From positions 5,069,501 through 5,133,500 of the forward strand of contig NC_083525.1 in assembly GCF_032362555.1 (NCBI RefSeq): a DNA stretch of 64,000 bases, read 5' to 3'. The DNA is from Amyelois transitella (taxonomy: Eukaryota; Arthropoda; Insecta; Lepidoptera; Pyralidae). The translations under genes were made by a program, and so were the position numbers. The notes under the pieces were generated by a model. That model ran no database searches. It worked only from the letters and a program-made list of their open reading frames with translations, and had not been told where the DNA came from. This document shows, piece by piece, positions 10,401-20,995 of this stretch. Each line of letters begins with the position of its first letter. Position 1 is the stretch's first letter.

Positions 10401-12716
10401 AAAATACTTTGGGTAATTTTGATGATATTGGTTTCTCACTTGTAGATACGACTGGTAGATTAGGAGCACTTTGAGATGTTGAAGCTAACCCGCTAGAGTT
10501 AAATCTGTCCAGTCTTAATATTGATTTCTTTGGTAATTTCCCTTTTTCTCCACTTTGATTCCCGTCAGATGTACTAGATGTTGTTTGTCCTTCGCTTAAA
10601 CCAATTTTCTTACTACCAAAACTCAAGCCTGACAAAAAATCTGTTGTGGTGTCATCATCCCTATAATTTGATTTTAACAGTCTCTGCACTATATCGGTAA
10701 TCAATTTTTTCTTCAAAGTTTTATCATCATAGCGATGTTTTAATGCTACTTTGAGCATGTCTATACATTTCTCCAGATCTTTTGTGAAAGAAGGTTTGAA
10801 TGTCTTGCTTGAATCTGTAGTGAGAGCCCCACTAGACTCAAGGCTGGATTTATTGCCAGCACCACTGGAAAATTTAGGGTCACTTTGATTTTGATTTTGG
10901 TTATACATATGACCAGGCATATATTCGAAACTCTCGGCTTCTGATACTTGAGCTCCACTTTTTTCTTGTGTTGGTACATTCTCTTTGTCTACCTCTGACC
11001 TTTTTCTAGCTTTTAATCTCTTTTTAACAGTCCTAAGTTTCTTCTTCTTATTTCTCTTTTTTAATGTATTTAAATTGATTAAAACTGGCACTTTATGAAC
11101 ATATACTGGTTTTGCATTTGAGTCTTCACTTGGACCAGCTGTTTCTTTGTTTAGTGTAAAAGTTGTTTGTATTTCTTTGTCAAATTTCACTTGTGATGTG
11201 ACTTCTGTGTCTACAGAAACTTTTTCTGGAGTCACATTCAGATCTTTATACTCTGGGGCTTGACTCAAATTTTCCTTTTCTGGTGTAACTCTTAAATCTT
11301 TTTTGACACATCCTATACTAATGCCACCATCTTTTTCAACATTAAAAGAAATGTGTTTTGTCAAGTTCACACTGATTGCCTGATGGTGACTTTCACCTTG
11401 GGGTAAATCAACCTTAACCAGATCAATGTCTCGATTATGAATAGTAGTTTTCTTTGTATAACTCTTTTTGTCTTTAATTTTGTCCTGAGCTTGATCAAGA
11501 AAGGTAGAATGTGCAGTTGGTGCTCCCAAGTCAGTGTCTTGTTTAGTATCATTATTTGAATACTGTTGCTTTAAAGCTAGCTTTTCCAAGGTGCTTAAAC
11601 CTGAACCTGAGGTCTTTCTATCACTCTCATTACCATAACCAACATCTGCTAAGGAGTCCCATTCGAGTTTCCGTTGAGATGTGATGCTGCTTGTTGGTGA
11701 AAATGGTTTGTTCATTGATGTGTCCAAACCGAAATCAATAGCTGTAATCAGAATATACATAAATCTATGTTTAATTTAGTAAATTTCTTTACAAGCAGTA
11801 GTTAATTGGCAAGTTATAAAATTGAAAATCATGTTTTTTTTATCTAAATATCTTGATCATCATCTCCAGTAATTTTACTCCAGTGGTTGTCTCACTGGGG
11901 AGTAATTGGAACTGCCAACAGGGTGTCCAAAATTGGAAACTTCTAATATAATCTAGTAATGTTCTTATTTTAGTTATTATCAATATATGATTGATATAAT
12001 AAATTGTAATTGCAGAAAAATTAATAGAGGTAATAGATATTTACATTTTTGTGAATGGTTATCCGACTTCGCTGACTCTTCTCCGTCACTATATTTTGTC
12101 ACATCTTCTGTAATAATTGGTGGTGAAACAGACTCACTCTTGTCTCTAGACTCTTCTTCCTAAAAATAATTAAATAACAATGACTACATATACACACATA
12201 GCACATCTTTGTCTCGTCATGATGGAAATGAGAGCTGTAGTTATTTGTTATATTAAAACATGGGAATTTTTAAACAGGAAGACTTACAGTCAAAAATGCC
12301 ACAATTAAAGGTATTGTTTCACTTGCATGTTCAAATAGTGAAACTTATGCCTTTAACAACTTTTTAAGTTAAATACTAACCGGAGAACTAGCAGATGGTT
12401 CTGGCACAGTACACTTGATAGATATTCTACAAAGCTCTGTAGAGGATTCACTCTTTTTTTCCCCCGAGTCTGAGGAATCAATTTGAGATTTCATCCTTGT
12501 CCAAAACAAACCCGTTGGGTCCCGAACCTCACCCTGCGCTGTGGATAACGAAAAATACTGTTCCAAATCTCTTTTTCTTCCAAACTTCTTATAATAATCC
12601 AGTATTATGGAATTCACTGCACTTGGACTACCCTCAGTGTTCTTTTCAACAGTATCTGCATTTTCAGAATCGTTCTGCGAGTGTATATTATGGCTGTTAG
12701 ATTCATCGCATTCCAT
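4476..12716 (-). CDS. ALMS1: ALMS-motif centrosomal protein (Alstrom syndrome protein 1 homologue)
   Basis: Five coding exons in consistent phase: 12716-12381, 12159-12045, 11741-7388, 5530-5403 and 4699-4476, giving 1718 aa. Most of the protein is the giant third exon, low in complexity, Ser/Lys/Asp-rich, with a DLxVTPEK repeat and Cys-rich tracts. The family signature is the C-terminal ALMS motif, built across three exons: DYLEKNRPDFVERSSDRQ at the end of exon 3 (about residues 1575-1592), ERAAKRQLL in exon 4, and FISEKEMKKHSEKIYKSLPE in exon 5, very close to the vertebrate ISEKEM...NLPEVKKK block. ALMS1 proteins act at centrioles and ciliary bases; that role is inferred from the family. 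An in-frame ATG at the top of exon 3 (11760) lies before the acceptor and is not the start; I use the exon 1 ATG because phases join cleanly. The gene is head-to-head with CDC50. Confidence 0.88.
5205..5400 (-). repeat. SINE-B fragment
   Basis: Contains tttttacacaaagcgattcc and gacctccgcaggggaacc, matching the SINE-B body. It lies in ALMS1 intron 4, directly beside the exon 4 donor. Confidence 0.6.
5636..5945 (+). repeat. SINE-B, nearly full-length, tRNA-derived
   Basis: Carries a perfect polymerase III B box, ggttcgaatcc (5662-5672), followed by the SINE-B body (aaccgatgctcttacg, ggatccatggtcaaagg, agccaggaggaagag). The tRNA-like head marks it as a tRNA-derived SINE, not a tRNA gene. It sits in ALMS1 intron 3. 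Confidence 0.75.
6192..6302 (-). CDS. candidate Cys/His-rich exon, phase 1-1, inside ALMS1 intron 3
   Basis: Minus-strand open segment bounded by an AG acceptor and a GTGAGT donor. It is 111 bp, symmetrical in phase 1, and encodes HSFHNHCDICSPGSVPHGC and then SEVTRI. Its entry phase matches the exit phase of the candidate exon at 6942-7127. I do not recognise the protein. It may belong to a nested gene or to an alternative ALMS1 isoform; exon 4 of ALMS1 cannot follow it in the ALMS frame, but exon 5 can. Confidence 0.45.
6942..7127 (-). CDS. candidate Cys-rich exon, phase 1-1, inside ALMS1 intron 3
   Basis: Minus-strand open segment of 186 bp with an AG acceptor at 7128-7129 and a GTACTA donor. 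It encodes CNCMQSNLEEF, DSRCPPNMNAYVCQPPY and ends YNVCC. An inner acceptor (exon starting at 7096) would instead accept the phase-2 end of ALMS1 exon 3. Six cysteines in about 60 residues suggest an extracellular or metal-binding module. No first exon with a signal peptide could be joined to it. Function unknown. Confidence 0.45.
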
Positions 12717-12935
12717 ATTTCACATTTAAAGATACAAAATAAGCACTCATTATTAATGTAAATAATATCACATTACAGTTCAATTTACGTTACAAATAGA
12801 ATTATTATGAAAGCGCCCCAATAAAACGAGATCCTGCCTGAGTCAAATCAAATCAACACAATTTGAAAAATTTATTGTGTTCGTTTCGTTCAAAGACTAT
12901 AGAACAAGACAAATGTCAAATAGGTACATGACATA

Positions 12936-13052
12936 CGAAGATTTCCCTCTAAATTAAATACAAAACGAAACGGAATATTTTAAAATAAAATGGAATTTAG
13001 AGGGAAATCTTCGATAAAGTATAACTTATTAATTAACATTTATTAATAAGTT
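12936..13052. repeat. two adjacent hairpins
   Basis: Perfect 20-bp arms at 12936-12955 (cgaagatttccctctaaatt) and 12994-13013 flank a 38-bp loop. Immediately after, 11-bp arms at 13023-13033 (aacttattaat) and 13042-13052 form a second hairpin. They lie about 220 bp upstream of the ALMS1 start. They could be a small MITE or a structured promoter element. Confidence 0.7.
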
Positions 13053-13056
13053 TTAA

Positions 13057-13173
13057 TACTTGATCGAAGAAATCCACAGTCATGAGTATGTACTTGTGAA
13101 TAAAAAACTTGGTTTCCTTACGGTTTGTTATTTTCGATCAAGTATAATTAACTTTTATATGTACTTGATCGAA
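13057..13173. promoter_or_regulatory. TACTTGATCGAA repeated three times
   Basis: The 12-mer TACTTGATCGAA occurs at 13057-13068, in reverse at 13134-13145, and at 13162-13173, with a weaker ACTTTATCGAAG at about 13199. Spacing and repetition in a shared promoter region suggest a protein binding site; this is inference only. Confidence 0.35.
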
Positions 13174-14980
13174 CATAGATAAAATAGTTTTTTTTATACT
13201 TTATCGAAGTTTGCTATGCTATGATTATAAAACAAGATTCCCCAATTTCCAGCCTATTGGTAGATACATAGAAAAGTATTTTTTTTTTCAAAATATAATG
13301 ATGAATTTGTAGGTATTATCATGTGGCAGCATGTGATGTAATATTTCACTCGTAAGTGTAATTTTCTTCATAAACAATTTGAACATCAATACGCGTAGAA
13401 GAATAAAATTAAATGTTAGAATAATATTAGATTATGACATTATTGTTATAAAATTTACGACACAGTATGTCTATTTAGTTTGTGAATTCGACCTATGTTA
13501 TCGATTATAACCATAAATAAATAAATTAAGTATAAAACATGGGCCAGTTTCGTTTAATGGTAACTATTGGCGCATTATTAACTAAGAACAAAAGTACTTT
13601 TGGTTTTACAGATTTCGTTTTGGTCAGACAGACTTTTATTTTTCAAATTCATGCTCGGTTACTATTTTTTATCTTTGTGTGATTTTGATAAGTTCCATTG
13701 TTTGAGAACATAGGTACATAATAATTACGTCCATGTCCCTTGCGGGGCTTGAGACAGGGTTGTTAACTGTACGGGGTCCTGTTACAGTTGGCAACCCTAT
13801 ACGAGATTTGTGGTCTTCCGTAAATTTTGCAAACTAAGTGAGCCAGATAAGTTTTGGGCCCAATTAGGTACTGAAAACAGAAGACTACAGTTTGTAGGTC
13901 TACTAATACATAATAAATGTTTGCAACATCCGAAAGGGTAAATATGAAGATCTGTTATACATAATATTTAAGACCTTGTTGTACTCATATTATGCAAATA
14001 AAAGTTTGAGTTTGAGTTTGACTTATCCGAGCTGGCTCATTTTGCCCTACCTTCACTGTCTCTATCTCACGCGAATGCCGATTGCGAGAGGGTTTTTAGT
14101 AAAGTCAATTTAATAAAACTGACATAAGAAATCGGCTAACACGAGCTGGAAAGAATTGCATTAATTTTGAGCCAAATAGATGTATGTATGATGTATAGCC
14201 GTATGACTTAAGAAAAAATATACGATACTACGGCACTAAAAAGAACCAAGAGAGTGAGAATGTTCCTGCCTAACATTATATTTGAATTTAAATTTGAAAT
14301 ATAGGCATTAGGTAAAGTGAAATGGGTCTATTTGTGATCAAATATTATTTTTAATACTTAGAAATATGCATAATTTAATAATAAGTTCATAATTTCTCCA
14401 TCAAAAAGTTATTCTTTTGCATATAATAGAGATTACAATTAAAACAAATTAAAACTAAAACTACTTATAAATATATACTTAGAAATGATGTTTTATTTAG
14501 TAGATAACTTGGAACAGTATCTATATTTCATAGTGTAAAATGTCCTTAATTCAAATTATTTCGGTTTTACAACCTTTTATTGAATGTTCAAGGTCTGAAA
14601 ACCAAAATACAGGATTTTGAGCAATTCGTGTACGAGAATAAAAATTCTAAATTTTAAGGTTGGCAACCCTGGTTTAAGAACGACTGTCTGTACATAAAAA
14701 TAAAAACATCATTACCTACCTTTTTTCTGATATTACTGTACCGATTTTCATAAAATTTTGCATATAAATAGTGTGGATTACGTAAAAAGACCAAATATTT
14801 TCACAGATCTACATGGTTTATAGTATCGAAATATTACACATGTAAAATGCCCAATCAAGGGCAAACCCAGTGAGTAATAAAATACATACGTAATGTTTAT
14901 AATTTATTGAAATCTTAGTTACTCAGTAAGTACCCTGCACCCTACTTTATAATTATAAGTGAATAATTTCCAAATTTCAG

Positions 14981-17900
14981 AATTGTTACCCGCTCTAAGC
15001 TGTGTATAATTGCTCTAAGTTTGATTTTTGGTATCATATTTGTAGCAGTAGGTGCCAAATTGATTCAGGTAATAATTATTTAGTATAATTTCGGAAAACA
15101 TTGATATAATGCTTGATTTAAACTTGCACAATTTTATTCGGATATTAAACATCTTTGCTGTCTAAACATTAGGTTTAATATTTGAAATAAATAATTAATT
15201 ACATTGAGTCATCAAAGGTTTAAAATATTTTCAGCGATCTAGCAGAACTGAATCAAAAGAACTTGTTATTGACTATACTAACTGTATGCAACATGTGTTC
15301 AATCAAGTTGGGATCCGTTGCATTGACTACAAACTCCCAGATCCTGTGTGTGTATGCCAACAAGCTTTTGAAGTGCCAGAACCACTTATTGGAGATGTTG
15401 TTTTGTACTACGAATTGGATTCAGATGTACAGTCAAAAGAATCTTATTTGAAGTCCAGGTCAGTGTATTTTTTCAAATATAGAATATGAACTATAAAATA
15501 TATATATAACCTGTTTATATATAAATATATATAAACAGGTTATACTCATGTATACTGCTATTACATGCAGCAGCTATCAGCTATCACACTGAGACATGAC
15601 GATGGTTTCCTCCATACAGTTGGGTGACCAACAACAAGCACATACTGATTCTGTTCAATACCTGGAAAATCTTCTAGACCACAGACTAACTTTGAGAAAA
15701 TCCAATGAACGTAAAAGCAATGAATTAAACATTAGGTTTTGGGGGCTTCAATCGCTTCTTGGCAGTAATTAAAAATATGCAATTTCAAACAAGCTCCTTG
15801 TGTATAGAGCAAAAATAAAGCCAATATGGATGAAACTGTGGGGATCAGCCTGTGACTGTAACACTAATATAACAAAGAGCTGAAGACTCCATAGTGAAAC
15901 ATCTCGCCAACACACCATTGATCATAAGAAATTCTGAGCATCTACAAATAAGAACAGTAGAGAACAGAGAATTGCCTTGTTGTAACATAGAGATGAGGTC
16001 TTCGTTGGGAGAGCACTCTATAAGTCAATTTAACCTTCAACTGTTCTGCGTCACCTGACTGATTGCATGATCAGCAAAGTAAGAAAGGATACTATTGATC
16101 ATAATAATGACAGAGCATTCAAGAAAATGATACTCTAGATAGACTAGCTCCTGGCCAAAGATGGGTAAAAATGGATTATACAGAACTTGATTGTTTGCAT
16201 AAATTTTTGATTTATCATCCTAAGAGCAATAAAAAAATCTCACTTTTATAATGAGCAAATTGAAGATTCAAACTACTGAGAATAAAGATGTTCAAGTACT
16301 AGTGGCATCCTTAACTTTCTATAGAGGAGGCAGAGGTGCGCCTATGACCACAATCCTGGATTTGGTAAGCCAGGTTTTTACACAAATTGACTCCCATCCA
16401 TTCTGAACGTAGCCCATAATGGACCATATCTACACATTCAGTTGCAATCACTACAAGTCACTTAGCTTGTATGAATTAACACATATAACACATATAAAGA
16501 TAACATACAATTGTGTGACTTCTGCATACAAATATTTTTTTTTAATCCATAGAGATGACTTACAACTATCAGGACAGCTGTCGCAAGAGCCCGCGGCACA
16601 ATGCGAGCCCTATAGATACGACAATGGAAAGCCAATAGCGCCATGTGGAGAAATAGCTGATACTCTGTTTACTGGTAACCAAATTATAAGCTAATTTTCT
16701 TTACTCTAGAATCAGAACGGTTGCGATCACGCCTCATCCGATAGGTGGTCGAGGCGGAACGCTGTCATATTGAGCCTTATTGCTTAGCACATAATGATTT
16801 AAATAAATGTAACTTATATTAAATTACAAATCTTTTTCCTTATAATATTAATTTCTTAATATTATAAAGTAAGTATGAATATGACTAAAGAACTACGTAG
16901 GTACATATAACTACGCTGTTAAATAAGGGAAAGACTTATAAACTTTTTGTTTTGTGGTTGCGTGATTTGTCCTGTGGCTTTGACGTACTGTCCCGTTAGG
17001 GATAAAAGACGTGATAATTATGTATGTACTTGTACCGGTTTTGTATTTTCAATATACGACCGATATAGCAACTTGCATAATAAACCATTTTTTATTATTT
17101 CAGATAAGTATTGGCTTAGGCGGCCTTACGAAGACGCCATGAACGTTTCCTATGATGGAATGTTAAAGCACAAAGGAAATTATCGTAACCCACAGTGGAA
17201 TAACTCGTATCCCCTTGGTAAAACCACACATAATCCAAATGTCAACTAATATTATAAATGCGAAAGTTTGTTGTCTGTTAAATACTTCTTCATAATTATA
17301 AGTACCACTGAGGTGGAAGTACGAGAAAGGATTTAAGGTACTTTCACGCGGGCGTAACCCCGAAAGAAACTGTAGTTAAACTTAGTTTAACTACAGAATC
17401 TGCAGTTGTACCTACCCACTAAATTAGGCCTTATTACCTCCTCGCGCCTTGATCATTAGTGTATAAATAAAATGCAAAATAAATCATCATTGATTGCCTG
17501 ATATAGGTACATTTATCATTGTAAATAAGACGAAGCGAAATTACTCCAAGAAGTATCCTTACATTTCTAAAGAGTACAAAATGGAGGTATCGACATGTTG
17601 TACTTGTGATCCCACTGATTTGTCTCTGGGACCACAGGATATCATCACATCTATGTAGTACCACCTAGCAAAAAAAAAAACTAGAAATTATAGAAAATAA
17701 TTCAAAGCTAGTAGAATTTCTAGTTGGAGTAGGCTAAGTATAGCAAAAATAAATTGTGTAAAACATATATTTTCCATATATTAATTAAATTGGAAATCAT
17801 AATTATTCATGTTTTTATATTTTCACAGAAAAAGTATTCAAAGATTTCGCAAAACCAAAAAGTTGGACGCATAATATATGGGAATTAGACACTGCCAACG

Positions 17901-19725
17901 TGAATAACAATGGATTTGAGGTACTTGTGCCCTAATTGTAAACTTTAAATGTGTGACTCAACAAGCTCATTATAAAATGTCGTAAGCTCCAAGATGATAG
18001 TCATAGACGAACCCCTCCAGAAGAGGAGTAAAGGAACAACCGGAACTAACGCTAGCTACTGCTGGTGGTAAAAGCAGTGACATGTATAATATTAAGCACT
18101 GGCAATTTATTATTATGTTTCAGCAGGTCTCTGATTATCGTCCCTGGTTTTAATTTTCTGGTTAAAGATCCGACACCACACTATCGACACTCTGCGTGAT
18201 CTTCAGAGTTAACTAGGTAATAAGAACATAGACAAAAATCTGAGCAGACACTATCATACTTATTTATACTGTTCTACCCATAGACACAGTATAAGATATT
18301 ATATGCCTTGCCAAGGTTCGTGAATAACGGTAGGTGGTGATTGGTTGATCGAAATTGTGGTGAATTGAAAAATGATATTTCTTTACAGAATGAGAGGTTT
18401 ATCGGTTGGATGGACACAACTTTGAAACGTAAACCAGCTTGGCGCCTTGACTCATCTTACGAAGGACTACAAAATGGCTCTTATGTCCTGCGAATCGAAT
18501 ACAGTAAGTTTTTATTTATACAGCATGTAATATTTTGATTGGAGGAGAAAAAGTTGAGCAAGTGAAAGAGTTTGTATATCTAGGATCAAAGTTTACATCA
18601 GATGGCAAGTGTGATAGTGATATTGAAAGAAGAGTGAACGCGGGGAACATGGTGAATGGAGCTTTGCATGCCTTTATGAGCAGTCAGAAACTATCCAAAT
18701 GCTGAGCTCGACTGGCTGTGCATAGGGGCGTGTTGGTCCCGACATTAATGTATGGGAGTGAAAGTTGGGTATGGCAAAAAAAGTTAAGTTAAGGAGTATG
18801 ATGGGTGTGAAATTGAGTGACCGGATAAGGAACAGCGTGATAAGGGAATGTTGTGATGTGAAAGAACATGTAGTTACAGGAATAGAAAAGGGTAAGTTGA
18901 GATGGTTCGGTCATGTGGAGAGGATGAATGAAACCAGGCTGACTAAGCAGATATACCAAGGAGAGTGTGGAGGGAAAGGTCGGAGCGGAAAGACCTAGAC
19001 GAACGTATCTTGATCAAATTAAGGACGTCCTGGTAAAGGGTCAGGTCAAAAGTACCCGAAGCGAAGGAAGTATGCAGAGATCGTGGCAAGTGGAAAGAGG
19101 TAGTCTCTGCCTACCCCTCAGGGTATTCAGCCTTCCCCTTCCCCTCAGGGTCATTTAAATCGACTGTAAGCTAGATTACTAGCGTAAGTTCCGTTTGCGT
19201 CCTCATCCCATCATCACTAAGAGGACCCCGGGCCCGCCTCTGACCAGCGATCGGGTATTGTTTAAAAGTAAAGTTTTAACACGAATTGCCATGGCAATTC
19301 GTCCGGCTTCTTAACGATATTTTTCCCCCCTTGACTTAAAACAACGTTATCTATATGTTGTTTGTATACTGTAGCATTTTGAATTTCGTAAAGGTAGACT
19401 AGGACCGCTATCTCTTCACATGGAGTGCGACTGTTTAACACTTGTTACTATGTAGGCAGTAAAAAAACACTCTTTTGAAGGTTATCCGCCATCCAAATAC
19501 AACGGAACCAGAAAAGTAGTATTCGTTTCCAGTCGTTCATTTCAAGACTCAAGCTCATACGGCGGAGGCATCGCTATGGTAGTCATAGGAGTTTTATCTC
19601 TAGTAATCTTCTTAGCAGCGATCGCCTTTATAACTTTTATATATTGGAGTAATCGCGGCAAAGAAACGGAACGCGACAAAGAAACGGAACATAATGACGC
19701 AATTGGAGGGCTGATGAATTTATAG
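14981..19725 (+). CDS. CDC50/TMEM30 family protein, P4-ATPase (flippase) beta subunit, 5' exon missing
   Basis: Seven exons in consistent phase: 14981-15068, 15235-15458, 16553-16674, 17104-17217, 17829-17920, 18389-18503 and 19460-19725, coding about 340 aa. The first visible exon carries a membrane helix (LCIIALSLIFGIIFVAVG) and enters in phase 2, so an upstream exon with the start and the usual FKQQ...PAWQP segment is missing. Family marks: DVVLYYEL, CEPYRYDNGKPIAPCGEIAD (near-identical to the CDC50 CEPY...PIAPCGAIAN block), NNNGFENERFIGWM, and the last helix after SYGGG. CDC50 proteins chaperone P4-ATPase lipid flippases out of the ER and stay as their subunit. The sequence is divergent: the usual WMRTAALP reads WMDTTLKRK. 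Intron 6 carries a young LINE copy that starts 15 bp past the donor. Confidence 0.88.
15506..15543. repeat. AT-rich perfect hairpin
   Basis: taacctgtttatatat at 15507-15522 is repeated inverted at 15527-15542, in CDC50 intron 2, about 50 bp past the exon end. Confidence 0.75.
15585..16180 (+). mobile_element. jockey-like LINE remnant
   Basis: Decayed reverse-transcriptase C-terminus in broken frames: VQYLENLLDHRLTLRK, NKLLVYRAKIKPIW and LWGSACDCNTNI match the jockey blocks VKYLG-LDxRLTW, NKLLLYxxxLKPIW and LWGxAxxSNI. Several stops and shifts make it dead. It lies in CDC50 intron 2. Confidence 0.75.
16330..16440 (-). repeat. SINE-B fragment
   Basis: cctggatttggtaagccagg and tttttacacaaattgactcc match the SINE-B body; it directly follows the jockey remnant in CDC50 intron 2. 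Confidence 0.6.
17247..17400 (+). repeat. lepidopteran interspersed repeat with hairpin
   Basis: Starts taatattataaatgcgaaag, a start shared with 22464 and, reversed, with about 37160. It contains a perfect 12-bp-arm hairpin (ctgtagttaaac at 17370-17381, inverted at 17385-17396). Family name not recalled. Confidence 0.5.
17990..18080 (+). repeat. SINE-B 3' fragment
   Basis: acccctccagaagaggag and accggaactaa match the 3' part of SINE-B, in CDC50 intron 5. Confidence 0.45.
18519..19125 (+). mobile_element. LINE copy, 5'-truncated, close to the copy at the left edge
   Basis: Begins at cagcatgtaatattttg, matching base 240 of the left-edge copy, and over the first 250 bases differs at roughly five positions. 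Some internal stretches are missing (for example about 40 bp after GSESWVWQKK), and the frame is broken in at least three places. 5' truncation is typical of target-primed insertion. It lies in CDC50 intron 6, starting 15 bp after the GTAAGT donor at 18504. Confidence 0.9.
19150..19260 (-). repeat. SINE-B fragment
   Basis: gcgtcctcatcccatcatca, gaggaccccgggcccgcc and ctgaccagcgatcggg match SINE-B; adjacent to the LINE copy in CDC50 intron 6. Confidence 0.55.
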
Positions 19726-19727
19726 AA

Positions 19728-19733
19728 AATAAA
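19728..19733 (+). other. poly(A) signal of CDC50
   Basis: AATAAA lies 2 bases after the CDC50 stop codon, implying a very short 3' UTR. Confidence 0.6.
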
Positions 19734-20995
19734 TGTGGATAAACAATTATTGTGTATTTGACTTGTTCACAGAGTAGGCAAAAATAATAATTTATCTTCT
19801 CCCAAAACGCTTGAATTTTTTAAGTGCGAAAGTGCTTCATTGCCAAATAATTGCATTTATAATTAAGTTACATAGGTACTTTGTTTTAGTTAATGCCAAT
19901 TGATACTTTAATAAACTTCAATATATTTTCAATGCCTAGGTTTTGTTAGGATGGATTTGATCCAAGAAGTGCGTAATATTCATCGTAATTTAAAATGTAT
20001 TTATATTTGATATGAACATTTTTTTAATATAATATGTGCACATGTAATTAAGCTAATGACTTAATGTACCTTTTAATATTATTAAGCGGCCTGAACAAAA
20101 ATGCACTATTTTATTCACCGTAATATTTGTATTAAAAACGTAATTTAAGAAAAAACTTATTTGTATTCATGGTTATTCAAGTTCATTCAAGGAGTTATGT
20201 ACACTTAACACTTCAGCTGCCTTGAAACCTAACTGCCTTTTGTTTATAGGAAAATGGGGTCATGTTTCTCTGCAGTTGAGCTTACCATGTGTACAGGTTA
20301 AGTAAAACTACCAAAGATAAAGTACATCATTGTATAGTCTTAATATAATATACTCACGTCTGATTTTATTCTATAAAAATAATTCATCGTTGTTGTTTTC
20401 TAAGTTATCGTTGAATTACTATCACAGACAGTCGTATTCAGTTCGTACATTGCCTGACTACTTTTTAACACATATTCTACACTAATGCATTGATTTTAGG
20501 ACATTGAAACACCAAAGATATGAAAAATAAATGTTATTACAAAAGAACAAGGACTTTTAACAATTTATTATAAAATATGATCGTTAAACCTAACAATATC
20601 AAAAATACATCACAGTCACGCAATGGCAGCTTAGAATAGTTGTAAATCACATCTGTAACAAAAAACAATGAATTAAAATTTAAAAAATAAATAAACGAAA
20701 AGAACCATAAAACATATTTTACGTCTTCATCCCTTGCGGAATAGTCAGAGCCAACGATCGTGGAGACTTTAAAGCTGGATAGTAACAAGTTGCTAACCAA
20801 TTGCAAAAAAAAAAATTCGTTAGAAGAAGTCCTTCCCTCGATTGGCTTTTACAAACAGGCGGGGAATAGGTAGTAAAAAAAATCCCGAACGTATTACACG
20901 GTCGCGGTAGAATTCTAACTTTTGCATGGAAAGTTCACGTTATATATCTTTACCACAAAGTACTCTTGAAAAATAAATGGATACTAACATCTAAT
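19734..20995. other. convergent spacer between CDC50 and SNM1A
   Basis: AT-rich. It holds a SINE-A fragment (20708-20800) and a minus-strand AATAAA at 20564-20569 that may end SNM1A transcripts. No gene seen. Confidence 0.5.
20708..20800 (-). repeat. SINE-A fragment
   Basis: acgtcttcatcccttgcgg and gtcagagccaacgatcg match the SINE-A tail half. An 89-codon open frame across it is an artefact of the repeat. Confidence 0.6.

Larger units (their letters stand above)
12717..14980. other. divergent spacer between ALMS1 and CDC50
   Basis: Holds the promoters of both genes and the missing first exon of CDC50, which I could not find. Contains hairpins at 12936-13052 and a repeated TACTTGATCGAA motif (separate entries). 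The remainder is AT-rich with no other gene seen. Confidence 0.5.

Noticed and set aside
13720-13760. Another SINE-A copy (cccttgcggggcttgagaca)
   Set aside because: Only about 30 bases match; too short to call.
20537-20806. 89-codon minus-strand frame as a last SNM1A exon
   Set aside because: Half of it is a SINE-A fragment. The true last exon is 21103-20996, which joins in phase and aligns with the KYF end of the family.
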